Shown: positions 16,993 through 24,020, counted from the first letter of the stretch. The stretch is 24,714 nt of DNA from Thermoguttaceae bacterium (GCA_017454585.1 JAFTCU010000156.1:1-24714); one strand, 5' to 3'. A program made the numbers and translations. The notes: generated from the letters alone by a model not told the origin.

Positions 16993-18030
16993 ATGGATAA
17001 AACTTTTTCCGAGACCCAGATTCCAACGGCACTCCAGGGCTTTTATTCGGTTATTCAGGAAGATTTACAGGAAGTTGAACGCCTTCTGAAAGATTTTCTG
17101 GCCTGCGATAATCCATTCATTCAGCAGGTTACCGAACACGGTTTTCGGCTCGGAGGAAAACGTATGCGGCCTGCTTTGCACCTTCTTTTCGCGAAAATGG
17201 CCGGGAATGTTCTGCCGGCGCATTTTGTCATTGGAGCCGCGTTGGAAACGATCCACACCGCCTCGCTTGTGCACGACGATATTTTGGACGAAGCCGAAAC
17301 TCGCCGCCATTTGCCTACGGTGAACGCCGTCTGGAATAACGAAACGAGCGTTCTGATGGGGGATTTCATGGTCGCCCGTGCGATGCTTGCTGTGGCCCAA
17401 CTCCGGAACCAGACAGTTAATGAAATCGTTGCGCAGACGAGCTGTTCGCTATGCGAAGGTGAAATGCGTCAGGTGGGAAGCCGCGGCAGGTTTGACCTGA
17501 CGGAAGACGAGTACTATGAAATCATCACCGGGAAAACGGCTGCGCTCTTTGAATGTGCGTGTCGGCTGGGCGTTCTGTGTGCTTTGATCCCCGATGGAAA
17601 TACGGCGGAAATCTCTGCGGAAAATCAAAAGAAAATTGAAAACGCCGCCCTGTTTGGCCGCAGTCTTGGTCAGGCGTTCCAGATCGCTGACGATTTGCTC
17701 GATATTTTGGGCACGGAGGAGCGGATGGGCAAGACGCTTGGTTCTGACCTGGCGAAACAGAAGCTCACCCTTCCGATCATTCGCCTTTTGGCGGCGCTGG
17801 ATGCTGTTTCACGTGAAACATTGATCGGGGAAATCCGGAATCGACTTTCGTCAGGGACGTACTCGAAAATTCGCGATCTGTTTTGTGAACACAAGATCTG
17901 CGACTCGGTACGAGCGACGACTATCGGACACATTCGGCAGGGGCTGGAACTGTTGAGCGTCTTCCCGGAATCCCAGGCGAAAAATGCAATCGAGGGATTC
18001 GCTAACTACGCGATTGAGCGTCAATGCTGA
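16993..18030 (+). CDS. ispB: Long-chain polyprenyl diphosphate synthase (octaprenyl-type)
   Basis: Adds isopentenyl units to an allylic diphosphate to make the side chain of a quinone or a lipid carrier; cytoplasmic. The 345-residue product has GGKRMRP (54-60), the first Asp-rich motif DDILDEAETRR (Asp95, Asp96, Asp99), CEGEMRQV (154-161), a KT pair (181-182) and the second Asp-rich motif DDLLD (233-237). The residues four and five before the first motif are small (Ser, Ala), which in this family permits long products. The ATG at 16993 is preferred over 16972 because GGGGGA lies just upstream and because the promoter at 16951-16959 leaves almost no leader for 16972. The coding sequence contains a parS-like palindrome at 17805-17820. 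The gene converges on the FHA gene with 12 bases between. Confidence 0.93.
   Translation: MDKTFSETQIPTALQGFYSVIQEDLQEVERLLKDFLACDNPFIQQVTEHGFRLGGKRMRPALHLLFAKMAGNVLPAHFVIGAALETIHTASLVHDDILDEAETRRHLPTVNAVWNNETSVLMGDFMVARAMLAVAQLRNQTVNEIVAQTSCSLCEGEMRQVGSRGRFDLTEDEYYEIITGKTAALFECACRLGVLCALIPDGNTAEISAENQKKIENAALFGRSLGQAFQIADDLLDILGTEERMGKTLGSDLAKQKLTLPIIRLLAALDAVSRETLIGEIRNRLSSGTYSKIRDLFCEHKICDSVRATTIGHIRQGLELLSVFPESQAKNAIEGFANYAIERQC
17805..17820. promoter_or_regulatory. parS: parS-type centromere site (perfect 16-bp palindrome)
   Basis: TGTTTCACGTGAAACA is a perfect palindrome and is identical to the well-known bacterial parS consensus bound by ParB/Spo0J. It lies in the coding sequence of the prenyl synthase gene, where it is read as part of AVSRETL. 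parS sites are commonly inside genes and usually cluster near the replication origin. I saw no second copy, no parA/parB gene and no cluster of DnaA boxes in the window. The identification rests on sequence identity only. Confidence 0.8.
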
Positions 18031-18042
18031 GAAAATGAGGTT

Positions 18043-18426
18043 TTATTTTTTCAGGGCGCCGCTGCCAGAGTTCGTGGAATTCGACCGGCTGCGTGAGGTG
18101 GAACCGCTAAAATCGTTGGAAGATATTTCCTGAGGACTGTAGTTGATACGGAACTGAACGGGGCCAACGGTAAAGGTTTCGTTAGGCTTGATGAGACTTT
18201 CGGAATTCTGAATCAGGCGCGTTCCGACGATGGTACCATTGAGAGAGCGCAGGTCCTGAATGTGAACTTCATTCTGATGACAGAAAAGTCGGCAGTGATG
18301 GCGGCTGACTTCGGGATGGGCCACGACGAGGTCCGCATCGTTGCCTCGGCCAATGATTGCGGGTAAATTAAGCAAAACCCGACTGCTATCTGTTTCACAG
18401 TCAACGACGAACAGTTCGATTTTCAT
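18043..18426 (-). CDS. FHA-domain protein
   Basis: A small, probably cytoplasmic phosphothreonine-binding adaptor. The 127-residue product is essentially one FHA domain (about residues 1-95) with the conserved signature: GR in IIGRGNDADLVV (Gly26-Arg27), SRHHC (41-45) and LNGT (62-65). A Ser-rich tail (about 96-127, ending GSGALKK) follows and could be disordered or a phosphorylation target. GGAG lies about eight bases before the ATG, and a promoter is visible at 18470-18497. It is transcribed away from the flavodiiron gene's terminator and seems to be a single-gene unit. No kinase gene is nearby, so the partner is unknown. Confidence 0.93.
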   Translation of the reverse strand: MKIELFVVDCETDSSRVLLNLPAIIGRGNDADLVVAHPEVSRHHCRLFCHQNEVHIQDLRSLNGTIVGTRLIQNSESLIKPNETFTVGPVQFRINYSPQEISSNDFSGSTSRSRSNSTNSGSGALKK

Positions 18427-18469
18427 GTCGGGTCTCCATCCTAAAGTCTTTAAATATCCCTTTTTCTCT

Positions 18470-18497
18470 ATTGTACCCTTTTTCAGTGGAAATGCAA
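18470..18497 (-). promoter_or_regulatory. Sigma70-like promoter for the FHA gene
   Basis: On the minus strand TTGCAT (18492-18497) and TACAAT (18470-18475) are 16 bases apart, giving a leader of about 35 bases to the ATG at 18426. It begins directly after the terminator of the flavodiiron gene. Confidence 0.5.
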
Positions 18498-18498
18498 G

Positions 18499-18540
18499 GA
18501 AGAAAAAAGGATTTTTTCAAAAAAACTGAAAAAATCCTTT
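18499..18540 (-). terminator. Rho-independent terminator of the flavodiiron gene
   Basis: Read on the minus strand, a perfect 14-bp stem (arms 18506-18519 and 18527-18540, AAAGGATTTTTTCA and its complement) with a 7-base loop is followed by TTTCTTCC. It lies 30 bases after the stop codon at 18571. Confidence 0.85.
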
Positions 18541-18570
18541 GGGAAAGAATGGGAAAACGTGGCGGGATTG

Positions 18571-19752
18571 TTAATCCAGAGCTTTGAGCGCGAGCGTTTT
18601 ACCTGCTTCGACGCACAGGGCCAGGACCTCGGGAGTGGGGCGCCACTTGCATTTGATCGCGTCGGTGGCAGGAGTCCAGCCCACTTTCTCGAACCAGGCG
18701 GAAATTTCGTCCACCGCGTTTTTCCCCCAGCCGAGTGAACCGAACGCGACCGCGTGCTGGATCGGGAAACGGAGCCCTTGCAGGTAGTTCATCACCGCGG
18801 CCATCTGCGGAAGTGGCAGGCCATTGAGGGTCGAGCTTCCCAATGCGCAGCACTTCGCGTCCATCGCAGCCGTGGAGATCTCCGTGAGCGTACTTTTCCG
18901 CACGTGCAGCATTTGACACGTCACGCCCGGAACGCTCAGAACGCCCTCGTAAATTGACTGGGCCATAATTTCCGTGCTTTCCCACATCGAATCGTAGAAA
19001 ATCACGACTTTTTTGTCGGCGGTTTTCGTGGACCATTTCTCGTAGGCGGCCAGAATTGCCGGGAGGTTTTTACGCCAAATCACGCCGTGGCTCGGCGCGA
19101 TCATCTGAATGTCGAGCCCCGCGGCGGCCTTGAGTACTTTTTGCACCTGGGCGCCATACGGGTACACGATGTTCGCGTAGTAGATTTTCGCCTCCTCCAT
19201 CAGCGTATCGAGCGGCAGCTCGTCGTCGAACCGTTCGCTCGAGGCGATGTGCTGGCCGAAACCGTCCATCGAGAAGAGCAGCTTTTTCTCTGCGACGTAG
19301 GTGAACATCGAGTCGGGCCAGTGGACCATCGGCGTGTGAATGAACGTCAGCGTGTTTTCGCCGAGCGAGAGCGTTTCGCCGTTCGCGACCAGTTTAAATT
19401 TCCAGCCCGTCGTGTCAGCGTAGCCACTGAGGATCTCCTTGCACTTGGCCGTGCAGACGATCTCGGCCTGGGGCATCGCGGCGACCAGGGCCGGCATCGC
19501 GCCCGCGTGGTCCTGCTCGGCGTGATTGCAGATGATGTAATCGACTTTTTCGAGGTCCACCAGCTCGCTGACGTTTTTCAGAAGCGTTCCCGCGACGGCT
19601 TTTTTCACGCCGTCCACCAAGGCGACTTTCTGGTCACGAATCAGGTACGAGTTGTACGTTGCGCCGCGCTCCGTGTTGTAACTGTGAAAGTCCCGAATGT
19701 TCCAGTCAACGAATCCGACCCAGTCGATACCCGGCAGAAGCTCAGTATGCAT
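18571..19752 (-). CDS. Flavodiiron protein (A-type flavoprotein, O2/NO reductase)
   Basis: Cytoplasmic detoxifying enzyme that reduces O2 to water and/or NO to N2O with electrons from rubredoxin or a similar donor; typical of anaerobes. The 393-residue product is the standard two-domain form. The metallo-beta-lactamase-like domain (1-250) carries all expected di-iron ligands: His77, Glu79 and Asp81 in NHAEQDHAG, then His144, Asp163 and His222. The flavodoxin domain (about 255-393) starts at VVIFYDSMWESTE, with FMN-binding loops at GSSTLNG and FGSLGWG. No rubredoxin or NAD(P)H-oxidoreductase domain is fused, so an external donor is required; none is encoded nearby. AGGAGG eight bases before the ATG fixes the start. 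It has its own promoter (19811-19838) and terminator (18499-18540). Confidence 0.96.
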   Translation of the reverse strand: MHTELLPGIDWVGFVDWNIRDFHSYNTERGATYNSYLIRDQKVALVDGVKKAVAGTLLKNVSELVDLEKVDYIICNHAEQDHAGAMPALVAAMPQAEIVCTAKCKEILSGYADTTGWKFKLVANGETLSLGENTLTFIHTPMVHWPDSMFTYVAEKKLLFSMDGFGQHIASSERFDDELPLDTLMEEAKIYYANIVYPYGAQVQKVLKAAAGLDIQMIAPSHGVIWRKNLPAILAAYEKWSTKTADKKVVIFYDSMWESTEIMAQSIYEGVLSVPGVTCQMLHVRKSTLTEISTAAMDAKCCALGSSTLNGLPLPQMAAVMNYLQGLRFPIQHAVAFGSLGWGKNAVDEISAWFEKVGWTPATDAIKCKWRPTPEVLALCVEAGKTLALKALD

Positions 19753-19789
19753 GAAAAAACCTCCTCAACAGCAAGAATGAACAATGAAT

Positions 19790-19807
19790 AACGAATAACG
19801 AATAATG
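19790..19807. repeat. GAATAAC heptamer repeat in the flavodiiron leader
   Basis: AACGAATAACGAATAATG repeats the 18-base unit of the inverted pair upstream of dnaJ (1456-1508). A further GAATAAC unit precedes it at about 19786-19792. It lies at the very start of the predicted flavodiiron leader, just downstream of the -10. Confidence 0.7.
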
Positions 19808-19810
19808 GGA

Positions 19811-19838
19811 ATTATACCACAAAAGGTGGAAACGTCAA
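19811..19838 (-). promoter_or_regulatory. Sigma70-type promoter for the flavodiiron gene, with palindromic spacer
   Basis: On the minus strand TTGACG (19833-19838) and TATAAT (19811-19816) are 16 bases apart. The spacer contains the inverted repeat CCAC-N5-GTGG (19817-19829), a plausible operator. The leader to the ATG at 19752 is about 50 bases. Confidence 0.65.
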
Positions 19839-19898
19839 GCAAGGGAGCGGTTTTTTCGGGAATATTGAAGGATTTTTTTGAAATCAGGGTTGAAGGAC

Positions 19899-19926
19899 TT
19901 GACTAATTGAAAGAATGGTCTAAAAT
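19899..19926 (+). promoter_or_regulatory. Sigma70-type promoter for the arfB-like gene
   Basis: TTGACT (19899-19904) and TAAAAT (19921-19926) are 16 bases apart; the ATG lies at 19971, giving a leader of about 40 bases. Confidence 0.6.
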
Positions 19927-19970
19927 AAATCAGTGTTTCAGACGCTTTCTTTTTCGTTACGGAGTTTTTT

Positions 19971-20396
19971 ATGGCCCTTTTTATTCGTCCCGGTCTTGAG
20001 ATACCGATTGAGGAAATTACCTTCACGTTCGCGCGAAGCGGCGGCCCTGGGGGACAGAACGTCAATAAAGTTTCCAGCAAAGTCTTTCTTTTCTGGAATC
20101 CGTCCCAAAGTGCTGTTTTTTCCGAACAAGTCGAGGCGATCGAACGTATGAAGGAGCAGCATCCGTCTTACTTTACCAACGATGGAACAATCGTGATTTC
20201 CAGCCAGATTTCACGCGACCAGCCGAAAAACAAGGCGGAGTGCCTGAAAAAGCTGCAGGCGCTTCTGGTTCAGTCGCTCAAAAAGCCCAAGCGGCGTATC
20301 GCGACGAAACCCACCCGCGGTTCGGTCTTCCGCCGCCTCGAAAATAAAGCGCGAAACGCCCAGAAAAAGGCGAATCGGCGTTTTAAGGGCGAATAA
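19971..20396 (+). CDS. arfB: ArfB-type peptidyl-tRNA hydrolase (ribosome rescue factor)
   Basis: Hydrolyses peptidyl-tRNA on ribosomes stalled at the end of a broken mRNA. The 141-residue product is a stand-alone release-factor catalytic domain: SGGPGGQNVNKV carries the GGQ motif (27-29) that enters the peptidyl-transferase centre. It has no codon-recognition domain. The C-terminus, from about residue 104, is strongly basic (KKPKRRIATKPTRGS, then KNRR-like stretches to RFKGE), matching the tail that ArfB inserts into the empty mRNA channel. The length equals E. coli ArfB (140). GGAG lies seven bases before the ATG. It has its own promoter (19899-19926) and is followed by tRNA-Ser. A release-factor-like protein of another subgroup remains possible. 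Confidence 0.9.
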   Translation: MALFIRPGLEIPIEEITFTFARSGGPGGQNVNKVSSKVFLFWNPSQSAVFSEQVEAIERMKEQHPSYFTNDGTIVISSQISRDQPKNKAECLKKLQALLVQSLKKPKRRIATKPTRGSVFRRLENKARNAQKKANRRFKGE

Positions 20397-20427
20397 GCCT
20401 TCCAAGGTAGAATTTTTCGGGAATTTT

Positions 20428-20460
20428 CAAGAAAAACCCACTGGGGGGGCTTGTTTTTTT
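20428..20460 (+). terminator. Possible terminator after the arfB-like gene
   Basis: CAAG and CCC (from 20428) can pair with GGG and CTTG before a run of eight T (20453-20460 plus 20461). The stem is interrupted by an internal loop, so the support comes mainly from the T-tract and position. Confidence 0.4.
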
Positions 20461-20478
20461 TCAGATTTCGAGTATTAT
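20451..20478 (+). promoter_or_regulatory. Possible promoter of tRNA-Ser
   Basis: TTGTTT (20451-20456) and TATTAT (20473-20478) are 16 bases apart, with the tRNA starting 15 bases after. The -35 overlaps the T-tract of the preceding possible terminator. Confidence 0.4.
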
Positions 20479-20492
20479 AAAAGTATAAGTCT

Positions 20493-20575
20493 GGAAGATA
20501 AGCGAATGGCTAGCAGCCTCATTGGAAATGAGGTGCCCCTGTAAGGGGTTGCGAGTTCGAGTCTCGTGTCTTCCG
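20493..20575 (+). tRNA. tRNA-Ser (anticodon GGA)
   Basis: The acceptor stem pairs GGAAGAT (20493-20499) with GTCTTCC (20568-20574), with discriminator G at 20575 as expected for serine. The anticodon arm is CCTCA (20517-20521), loop TTGGAAA, TGAGG (20529-20533); the anticodon GGA (20524-20526) reads UCC/UCU. A long variable arm (20534-20550, CCCC/GGGG stem) marks a class II tRNA. The T arm is GCGAG, loop TTCGAGT, CTCGT (20551-20567). The D stem pairs poorly in my reading. CCA is not encoded (GCTC follows the stem), so it must be added by a nucleotidyltransferase. Confidence 0.93.
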
Positions 20576-20581
20576 CTCAGG

Positions 20582-20610
20582 GCCTTGGGGGAAACCACAA
20601 GGCTTTTTTT
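20582..20610 (+). terminator. Rho-independent terminator after tRNA-Ser
   Basis: GCCTTG (20582-20587) pairs with CAAGGC (20598-20603), followed directly by seven T (20604-20610). Confidence 0.8.
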
Positions 20611-20636
20611 GTAGGGTCGTATTCTTAAACAAAAGA

Positions 20637-20682
20637 GCGTGGATTTCACAGACCATTATTCAGAAATCTGCGGAATCCACGC
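20637..20682. repeat. Imperfect 16-bp hairpin between tRNA-Ser and the YbjN-like gene
   Basis: Arms 20637-20652 and 20667-20682 pair at all but one position (one G-T wobble); the outer part is GCGTGGATT/AATCCACGC. The motif resembles the GGATTTCCACGGATT and GCGCAGATT words of the mnmA-uvrA inverted repeat, so it may belong to the same dispersed family. No T-tract follows. In the rest of 20611-20833 I see no gene. Confidence 0.55.
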
Positions 20683-20833
20683 GGTTCACATCAGAAAATA
20701 CTTCCAGGCGGTTTAGTCTTCCCGATTGGAGATTTGGGGAGACCGGCATGCTGACCGAAATGCAGCCTGGGCCTTGAGCAAGTACAAGATTCTTCCAGCT
20801 TACTTTCGGCCGAACACGCTTAACCGGTTTCGA

Positions 20834-21286
20834 CTAATTCTTGATCCACTCGTCATAGAGTTCATCAATATCCGTTTCACTATAGTTGAGCTTCTTGATG
20901 CACGGATACATGTCATCGAGCATTTTGTAAGTGATTGCAATATAATTGCGAATCATCGCAGAAGAGAGTTTGCCATCTTCAAGATTGATGCCAATACGGA
21001 AACGATAATCTCCATTGTCAAAGTCCATAATGAAGCTGCCAACCATAAGACCCAAATTGGCACGAGTCAGAAGTTCTGCCGCCTTGGAACGATACTGTTC
21101 CGGAATGGCAGTTTCCTGGAAGCCAATCAGAACCATTTGATTTTTTTTCTCTTCACAAATGAAGAACAAATGGTAGTTACAGTTCTCACCTTTGATACCG
21201 GTATGAATCACTTTTTCATCCGATTCCTCGTAGTTCCAGTCTTCCTGCTGGAGATATTCGAGGACCTTTGCTTTAATACTTTTCAT
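20834..21286 (-). CDS. YbjN-domain protein (type III chaperone-like fold)
   Basis: A 150-residue soluble protein that looks like the YbjN family, whose fold resembles type III secretion chaperones and whose members act in stress responses by unclear means. It begins MKSIKAKVLEYLQQEDWNYE, has a beta-rich middle (NYHLFFICEEKKNQMVLIGFQE) and a helical second half (SKAAELLTRANLGLMVGSFIMD, then DGKLSSAMIRNYIAITYKMLDDMYPCI). AGAAGGAG lies six bases before the ATG. Codon use is more A/T-rich than in the chaperone, helicase or uvrA genes. It stands alone, with long non-coding DNA on its upstream side. The family assignment is from overall pattern rather than a catalytic motif. Confidence 0.72.
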   Translation of the reverse strand: MKSIKAKVLEYLQQEDWNYEESDEKVIHTGIKGENCNYHLFFICEEKKNQMVLIGFQETAIPEQYRSKAAELLTRANLGLMVGSFIMDFDNGDYRFRIGINLEDGKLSSAMIRNYIAITYKMLDDMYPCIKKLNYSETDIDELYDEWIKN

Positions 21287-21772
21287 AACTACTCCTTCTG
21301 CCAGAAAAGGTAAAAAAGGAAACTACTTCCATTTTGAGATGACAAAAAACTCCCTTAAACAGTTAAATGTACAACAGCTTCAAGAGCCATTTCAAAATGA
21401 ACGGATACAAAACTACAAAAGATTCAACTACGAAAAGCTAATTAAAGGATGCAAGATTTTAGACATAGATCAAGTGACTTTACTCCAATAATTATTCTAA
21501 GTATATATTAAACCGCAATTTTAAAAAAATGCAAGCGTTTCCCCGCCCTTTTTCAGGAAAAAAGCAAAAAAATGTCAAAAAAACGGATTTTTTTGCTTTT
21601 GTGTAAAAAATGCGTCAAATCGGTGTTGAAGATTGGATTTTGTGGGCTTTAAGATTCGATCAGACTGTGATAAGATGGATAAATAAAAAAACAAAACCAC
21701 GGCAGAGCAAAATGGGAGAAAACGCTCTGCCGCGGTGTTATTTAAATAAAAAACAAAAAATCTGTTCCGTTT
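21287..21772. other. 486-base non-coding region, A/T-rich, with a long hairpin
   Basis: No credible gene is visible. It holds the leader and likely promoter of the YbjN-like gene (a weak candidate is TTGCAT 21529-21534 with TAATAT 21505-21510 on the minus strand). It also holds a perfect 14-bp A/T-rich hairpin (21560-21573 with 21587-21600, AAAAGCAAAAAAAT and its complement) that is followed by T-rich sequence on either strand, and the terminator at 21679-21736. The hairpin has no assigned gene and could end a small RNA. Confidence 0.55.
21679..21736 (-). terminator. Rho-independent terminator of the three-gene membrane operon
   Basis: On the minus strand a 13-bp stem (arms 21696-21708 and 21724-21736; GCAGAGC/GCTCTGC core, one G-U pair) is followed by TTTTGTTTTTTTATTT. 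It lies 37 bases after the stop codon at 21773. Confidence 0.85.
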
Positions 21773-22192
21773 TCACGGATTATTCGGCGCAGTCATGACC
21801 GGGCTGTTTTTCTTGAAGGGAGGATTGCCATATTCAGTTGCCGGAACCTCCAGCCAATGGATCGCGGCTGCAAGCGATACGAAAATCAGCGAAAGAACCA
21901 ATAACATCGTGTAAAGGTCCATGCGAGGCGGACGGTACTCGATCGGTTTGTCCTTTTCTGACTCTTCCTCTTCTTCGCCGGCTTCTTCCCCATCTTCACC
22001 CTCCTGGGAAAACTCAGGAGACGCTTCTTCCGTTTCATCCGTGAATTCAGGGGTTTCTGAATCGTCAGTCGCTTCGGTCTCTTCTGTGACTTCTTCTGTT
22101 TCCGCCTCTTCTTCAGGCAGGAAACCGTCTTCCGGAAGTTCTTCCATCATCTCATCATCAGGAAGGAATTCATCATCTTGTTCGCTGCTCAT
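21773..22192 (-). CDS. Hypothetical single-span membrane protein with acidic domain
   Basis: I do not recognise a characterised family. Of 139 residues, the first 90 are extremely acidic and low-complexity (mainly Glu, Asp, Ser, Thr, Pro), with no cationic cluster until KDKPIEYRPPR (80-90). One membrane span follows (about 92-114, within MDLYTMLLVLSLIFVSLAAAIHW), then a short tail rich in Pro and Asn. The acidic part is probably cytoplasmic, because the Arg/Pro cluster sits just before the span. AAAGGTG precedes the ATG. It starts 14 bases after the stop of the upstream coiled-coil gene and ends at a strong terminator, so it is the last gene of that operon. Confidence 0.8.
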   Translation of the reverse strand: MSSEQDDEFLPDDEMMEELPEDGFLPEEEAETEEVTEETEATDDSETPEFTDETEEASPEFSQEGEDGEEAGEEEEESEKDKPIEYRPPRMDLYTMLLVLSLIFVSLAAAIHWLEVPATEYGNPPFKKNSPVMTAPNNP

Positions 22193-22206
22193 GGGTCACC
22201 TTTGAA

Positions 22207-23073
22207 TTAGAGGGGTTTGACGATACAGCCGTTCACAACGTTAATGCTTTGTTCACTGCGCAGGTTGGCGAACGTACAGGTCGCTGTGTCAGTCGTTACG
22301 TTTTCCACGTCCACGTCACAGAGGTAACGGCTTCCATCCTGGGAAAGGAGCTGGAATTTATGACCAACACGGACGCCATCGTCGCTGCCGATATTGACCT
22401 TGATTTTACGTCCGGCAGCCTCGATGACCCGGCCCTGAATCATCGCCGGCGGCGCCTGGTTGCGGTAGTAATCCAGATCGTTGATCATATTGTTGTAGGT
22501 CAGAACTTCTTTCGCGCGGATATTTTCCTTAACCAGATCTTCCTTCTGTTCCTTCATTTCTTTGAGCTGAAGTTTGAGCTGGGCGGTTTGATTTTCGTAA
22601 TCGGTACTTGTCGCCAGTTTGTCGGAAATGCTGGAGATTTCTTTCTGGAGGTCGTGAACGGAATCGCGCAAGGTCGAGTGGATCGTGTTCATCTTGACCA
22701 GAGCATTCAGGGTCCCTTCGAGACGTCCGTTGGTTTCCTGATAAGCGTTGGCGATCGTTTCATTAAGTTTGCTGATTTCCTCGACCTGCGAGTTTTTCAC
22801 GACGTCCACTTCTTTGGCCGCGTTGGTGCTTTTTTGAAGCGCGACTTCATAAGTACCGACCAGGATGGCGTAGGCATTACGCAGTTCCTGATTTTCTTTC
22901 TGACAGTTTTCCAGCTGCTGAATCAGTCCAAGGGGATAGCCGTTTTTCGTATCCGTATTATTGGCCATTCGCATCCAGTTGACCTGGGTCATGTACACGA
23001 CGACGGTCAGGGACATTAAAACCAGACTCAGTACTAAAGTGAGCACAACGAAAATTTTTCCAACCAGGTTCAT
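22207..23073 (-). CDS. Membrane-anchored coiled-coil protein with C-terminal beta domain (paralogue A)
   Basis: No characterised function known to me; the architecture is one I associate with planctomycetes. The 288-residue product has an N-terminal membrane anchor (about residues 5-29), a conserved-looking exit VYMTQVNW (26-33), a long region of predicted coiled coil (about 50-200) and a compact C-terminal beta-rich domain (about 212-288) containing GRVIEAAGRKIKVNIGSDDG and VRVGHKF. AAGGA lies six bases before the ATG. It is 59 bases downstream of a shorter paralogue (23133-23693), with the same anchor pattern, and 14 bases upstream of the acidic membrane protein. The C-terminal domain is probably extracytoplasmic. 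The layout suggests an envelope scaffold. Confidence 0.82.
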   Translation of the reverse strand: MNLVGKIFVVLTLVLSLVLMSLTVVVYMTQVNWMRMANNTDTKNGYPLGLIQQLENCQKENQELRNAYAILVGTYEVALQKSTNAAKEVDVVKNSQVEEISKLNETIANAYQETNGRLEGTLNALVKMNTIHSTLRDSVHDLQKEISSISDKLATSTDYENQTAQLKLQLKEMKEQKEDLVKENIRAKEVLTYNNMINDLDYYRNQAPPAMIQGRVIEAAGRKIKVNIGSDDGVRVGHKFQLLSQDGSRYLCDVDVENVTTDTATCTFANLRSEQSINVVNGCIVKPL

Positions 23074-23132
23074 AGGAGTCCTTTTTACCGATTGCTTTAT
23101 GTGCGTTTATTTTACCAATGATTTGCGGAAGA

Positions 23133-23693
23133 CTATTTTTCAGGGGTCTTCTGGTCCAACGTGAGGCTTCTTTCGCGTTTTTGAAGCGTCAAAATCTGTT
23201 GGTTCAAATCCTCGATTTTATTCATATTATTAATGTACTCGTGCATGGCGCGAATACGTGAGTTCCGTTCGTTCTGGACTTTCACGATCAGTTCGTCCGC
23301 CTGAATACGCGCTTTCAACATATAAATCGTGAAACGAAGCATCTCGATCGAGTGATGCGCCAGTTTGGCTTCCTGTTCCTTGACGGTCGCGCAGTAACCT
23401 TCATATTCTTCTTTGCGCTGATTGACCTCAGAAGCCAAAGCATCGACGACCTGATCGCGAAGCCCCTCTTCCAGTTCGATTTCTTCCTCAAGCAGCTTGT
23501 AACGGCTGCGGTAACCAAGGCCAGCATCCGAATCTTCCAGTTTGGCAGTGGCCGCTGCGACTTTTTTGGCTTCCGCTTCCGCTTTCGCGCGCCAGTTGGT
23601 ATGCGTCATGTACACAGCACCTGACATGGCAAAAAGCAGCAAACTGAATATAAAAATCAAAACGACGAGTGTTTTCCCAAACAGGTTCTTCAT
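23133..23693 (-). CDS. Membrane-anchored coiled-coil protein (paralogue B)
   Basis: A 186-residue relative of the next gene. The N-terminal anchor (about residues 6-29) has the same pattern: GKTLVVLIFIFSLLLFAM, then VYMTHTNW where paralogue A has VYMTQVNW. A coiled-coil-rich body (about 35-180: Glu/Lys/Gln-rich, with KLLEEEIELEEGLRD and KIEDLNQQILTLQKRE) follows. The C-terminal beta domain of paralogue A is absent. The ATG at 23693 is chosen because the anchor begins there and GGGAG lies nine bases upstream; the in-frame extension to 23786 adds 31 residues with no support. It is the first gene of a three-gene minus-strand operon. Its function is unknown. Confidence 0.8.
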   Translation of the reverse strand: MKNLFGKTLVVLIFIFSLLLFAMSGAVYMTHTNWRAKAEAEAKKVAAATAKLEDSDAGLGYRSRYKLLEEEIELEEGLRDQVVDALASEVNQRKEEYEGYCATVKEQEAKLAHHSIEMLRFTIYMLKARIQADELIVKVQNERNSRIRAMHEYINNMNKIEDLNQQILTLQKRERSLTLDQKTPEK

Positions 23694-23965
23694 CGAGCCG
23701 TTCTCCCAATTATCAAAACCCCTCACGAAAAAACCGTTGGGGAAATTCGTACCCGTTAATATCGCCGTGTTTCCAAAAAGGGACACAGGCAGAGATAATG
23801 GTAATACATCTTTTGTCAGTTATCGTTTATCCGCCAGTTTTTCTGAAAAGATAATCAGACCCGTTTCAAAACTTCCTTTCTTTTTACGTTACAGAGTTCC
23901 GTTTGGTTCGGTTGTGTGGATTATAAGAAGCGGAGCTGAAAGGCCGAGAGTGAAGAAAAAGAGTA

Positions 23966-24003
23966 ACAAGAAAATAAAAAAAGCCGGTAACCCGACTTTT
24001 TTT
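23966..24003 (-). terminator. Second terminator after the HTH/receiver gene
   Basis: On the minus strand AAAGTCGG (23992-23999) pairs with CCGGCTTT (23980-23987), extended by A/T pairs and with one G-U pair, and is followed by TTTTTATTTTCTT. Confidence 0.7.
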
Positions 24004-24020
24004 ATAGGATCATTCAAAGA

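Noticed and set aside
20461..20649. 62-codon minus-strand frame across tRNA-Ser
   Set aside because: It is a typical false gene produced by reading through a serine tRNA and its terminator.
20726..21313. 195-codon plus-strand frame opposite the YbjN-like gene
   Set aside because: The minus-strand frame has a strong Shine-Dalgarno sequence and a family-like sequence; the plus frame has neither.
21610..21798. 62-codon plus-strand frame in the gap before the membrane operon
   Set aside because: It passes through the operon terminator stem and has no ribosome-binding site.
23915..23923. DnaA-box-like TGTGGATTA
   Set aside because: One mismatch and no cluster of further boxes, so it does not support an origin here.
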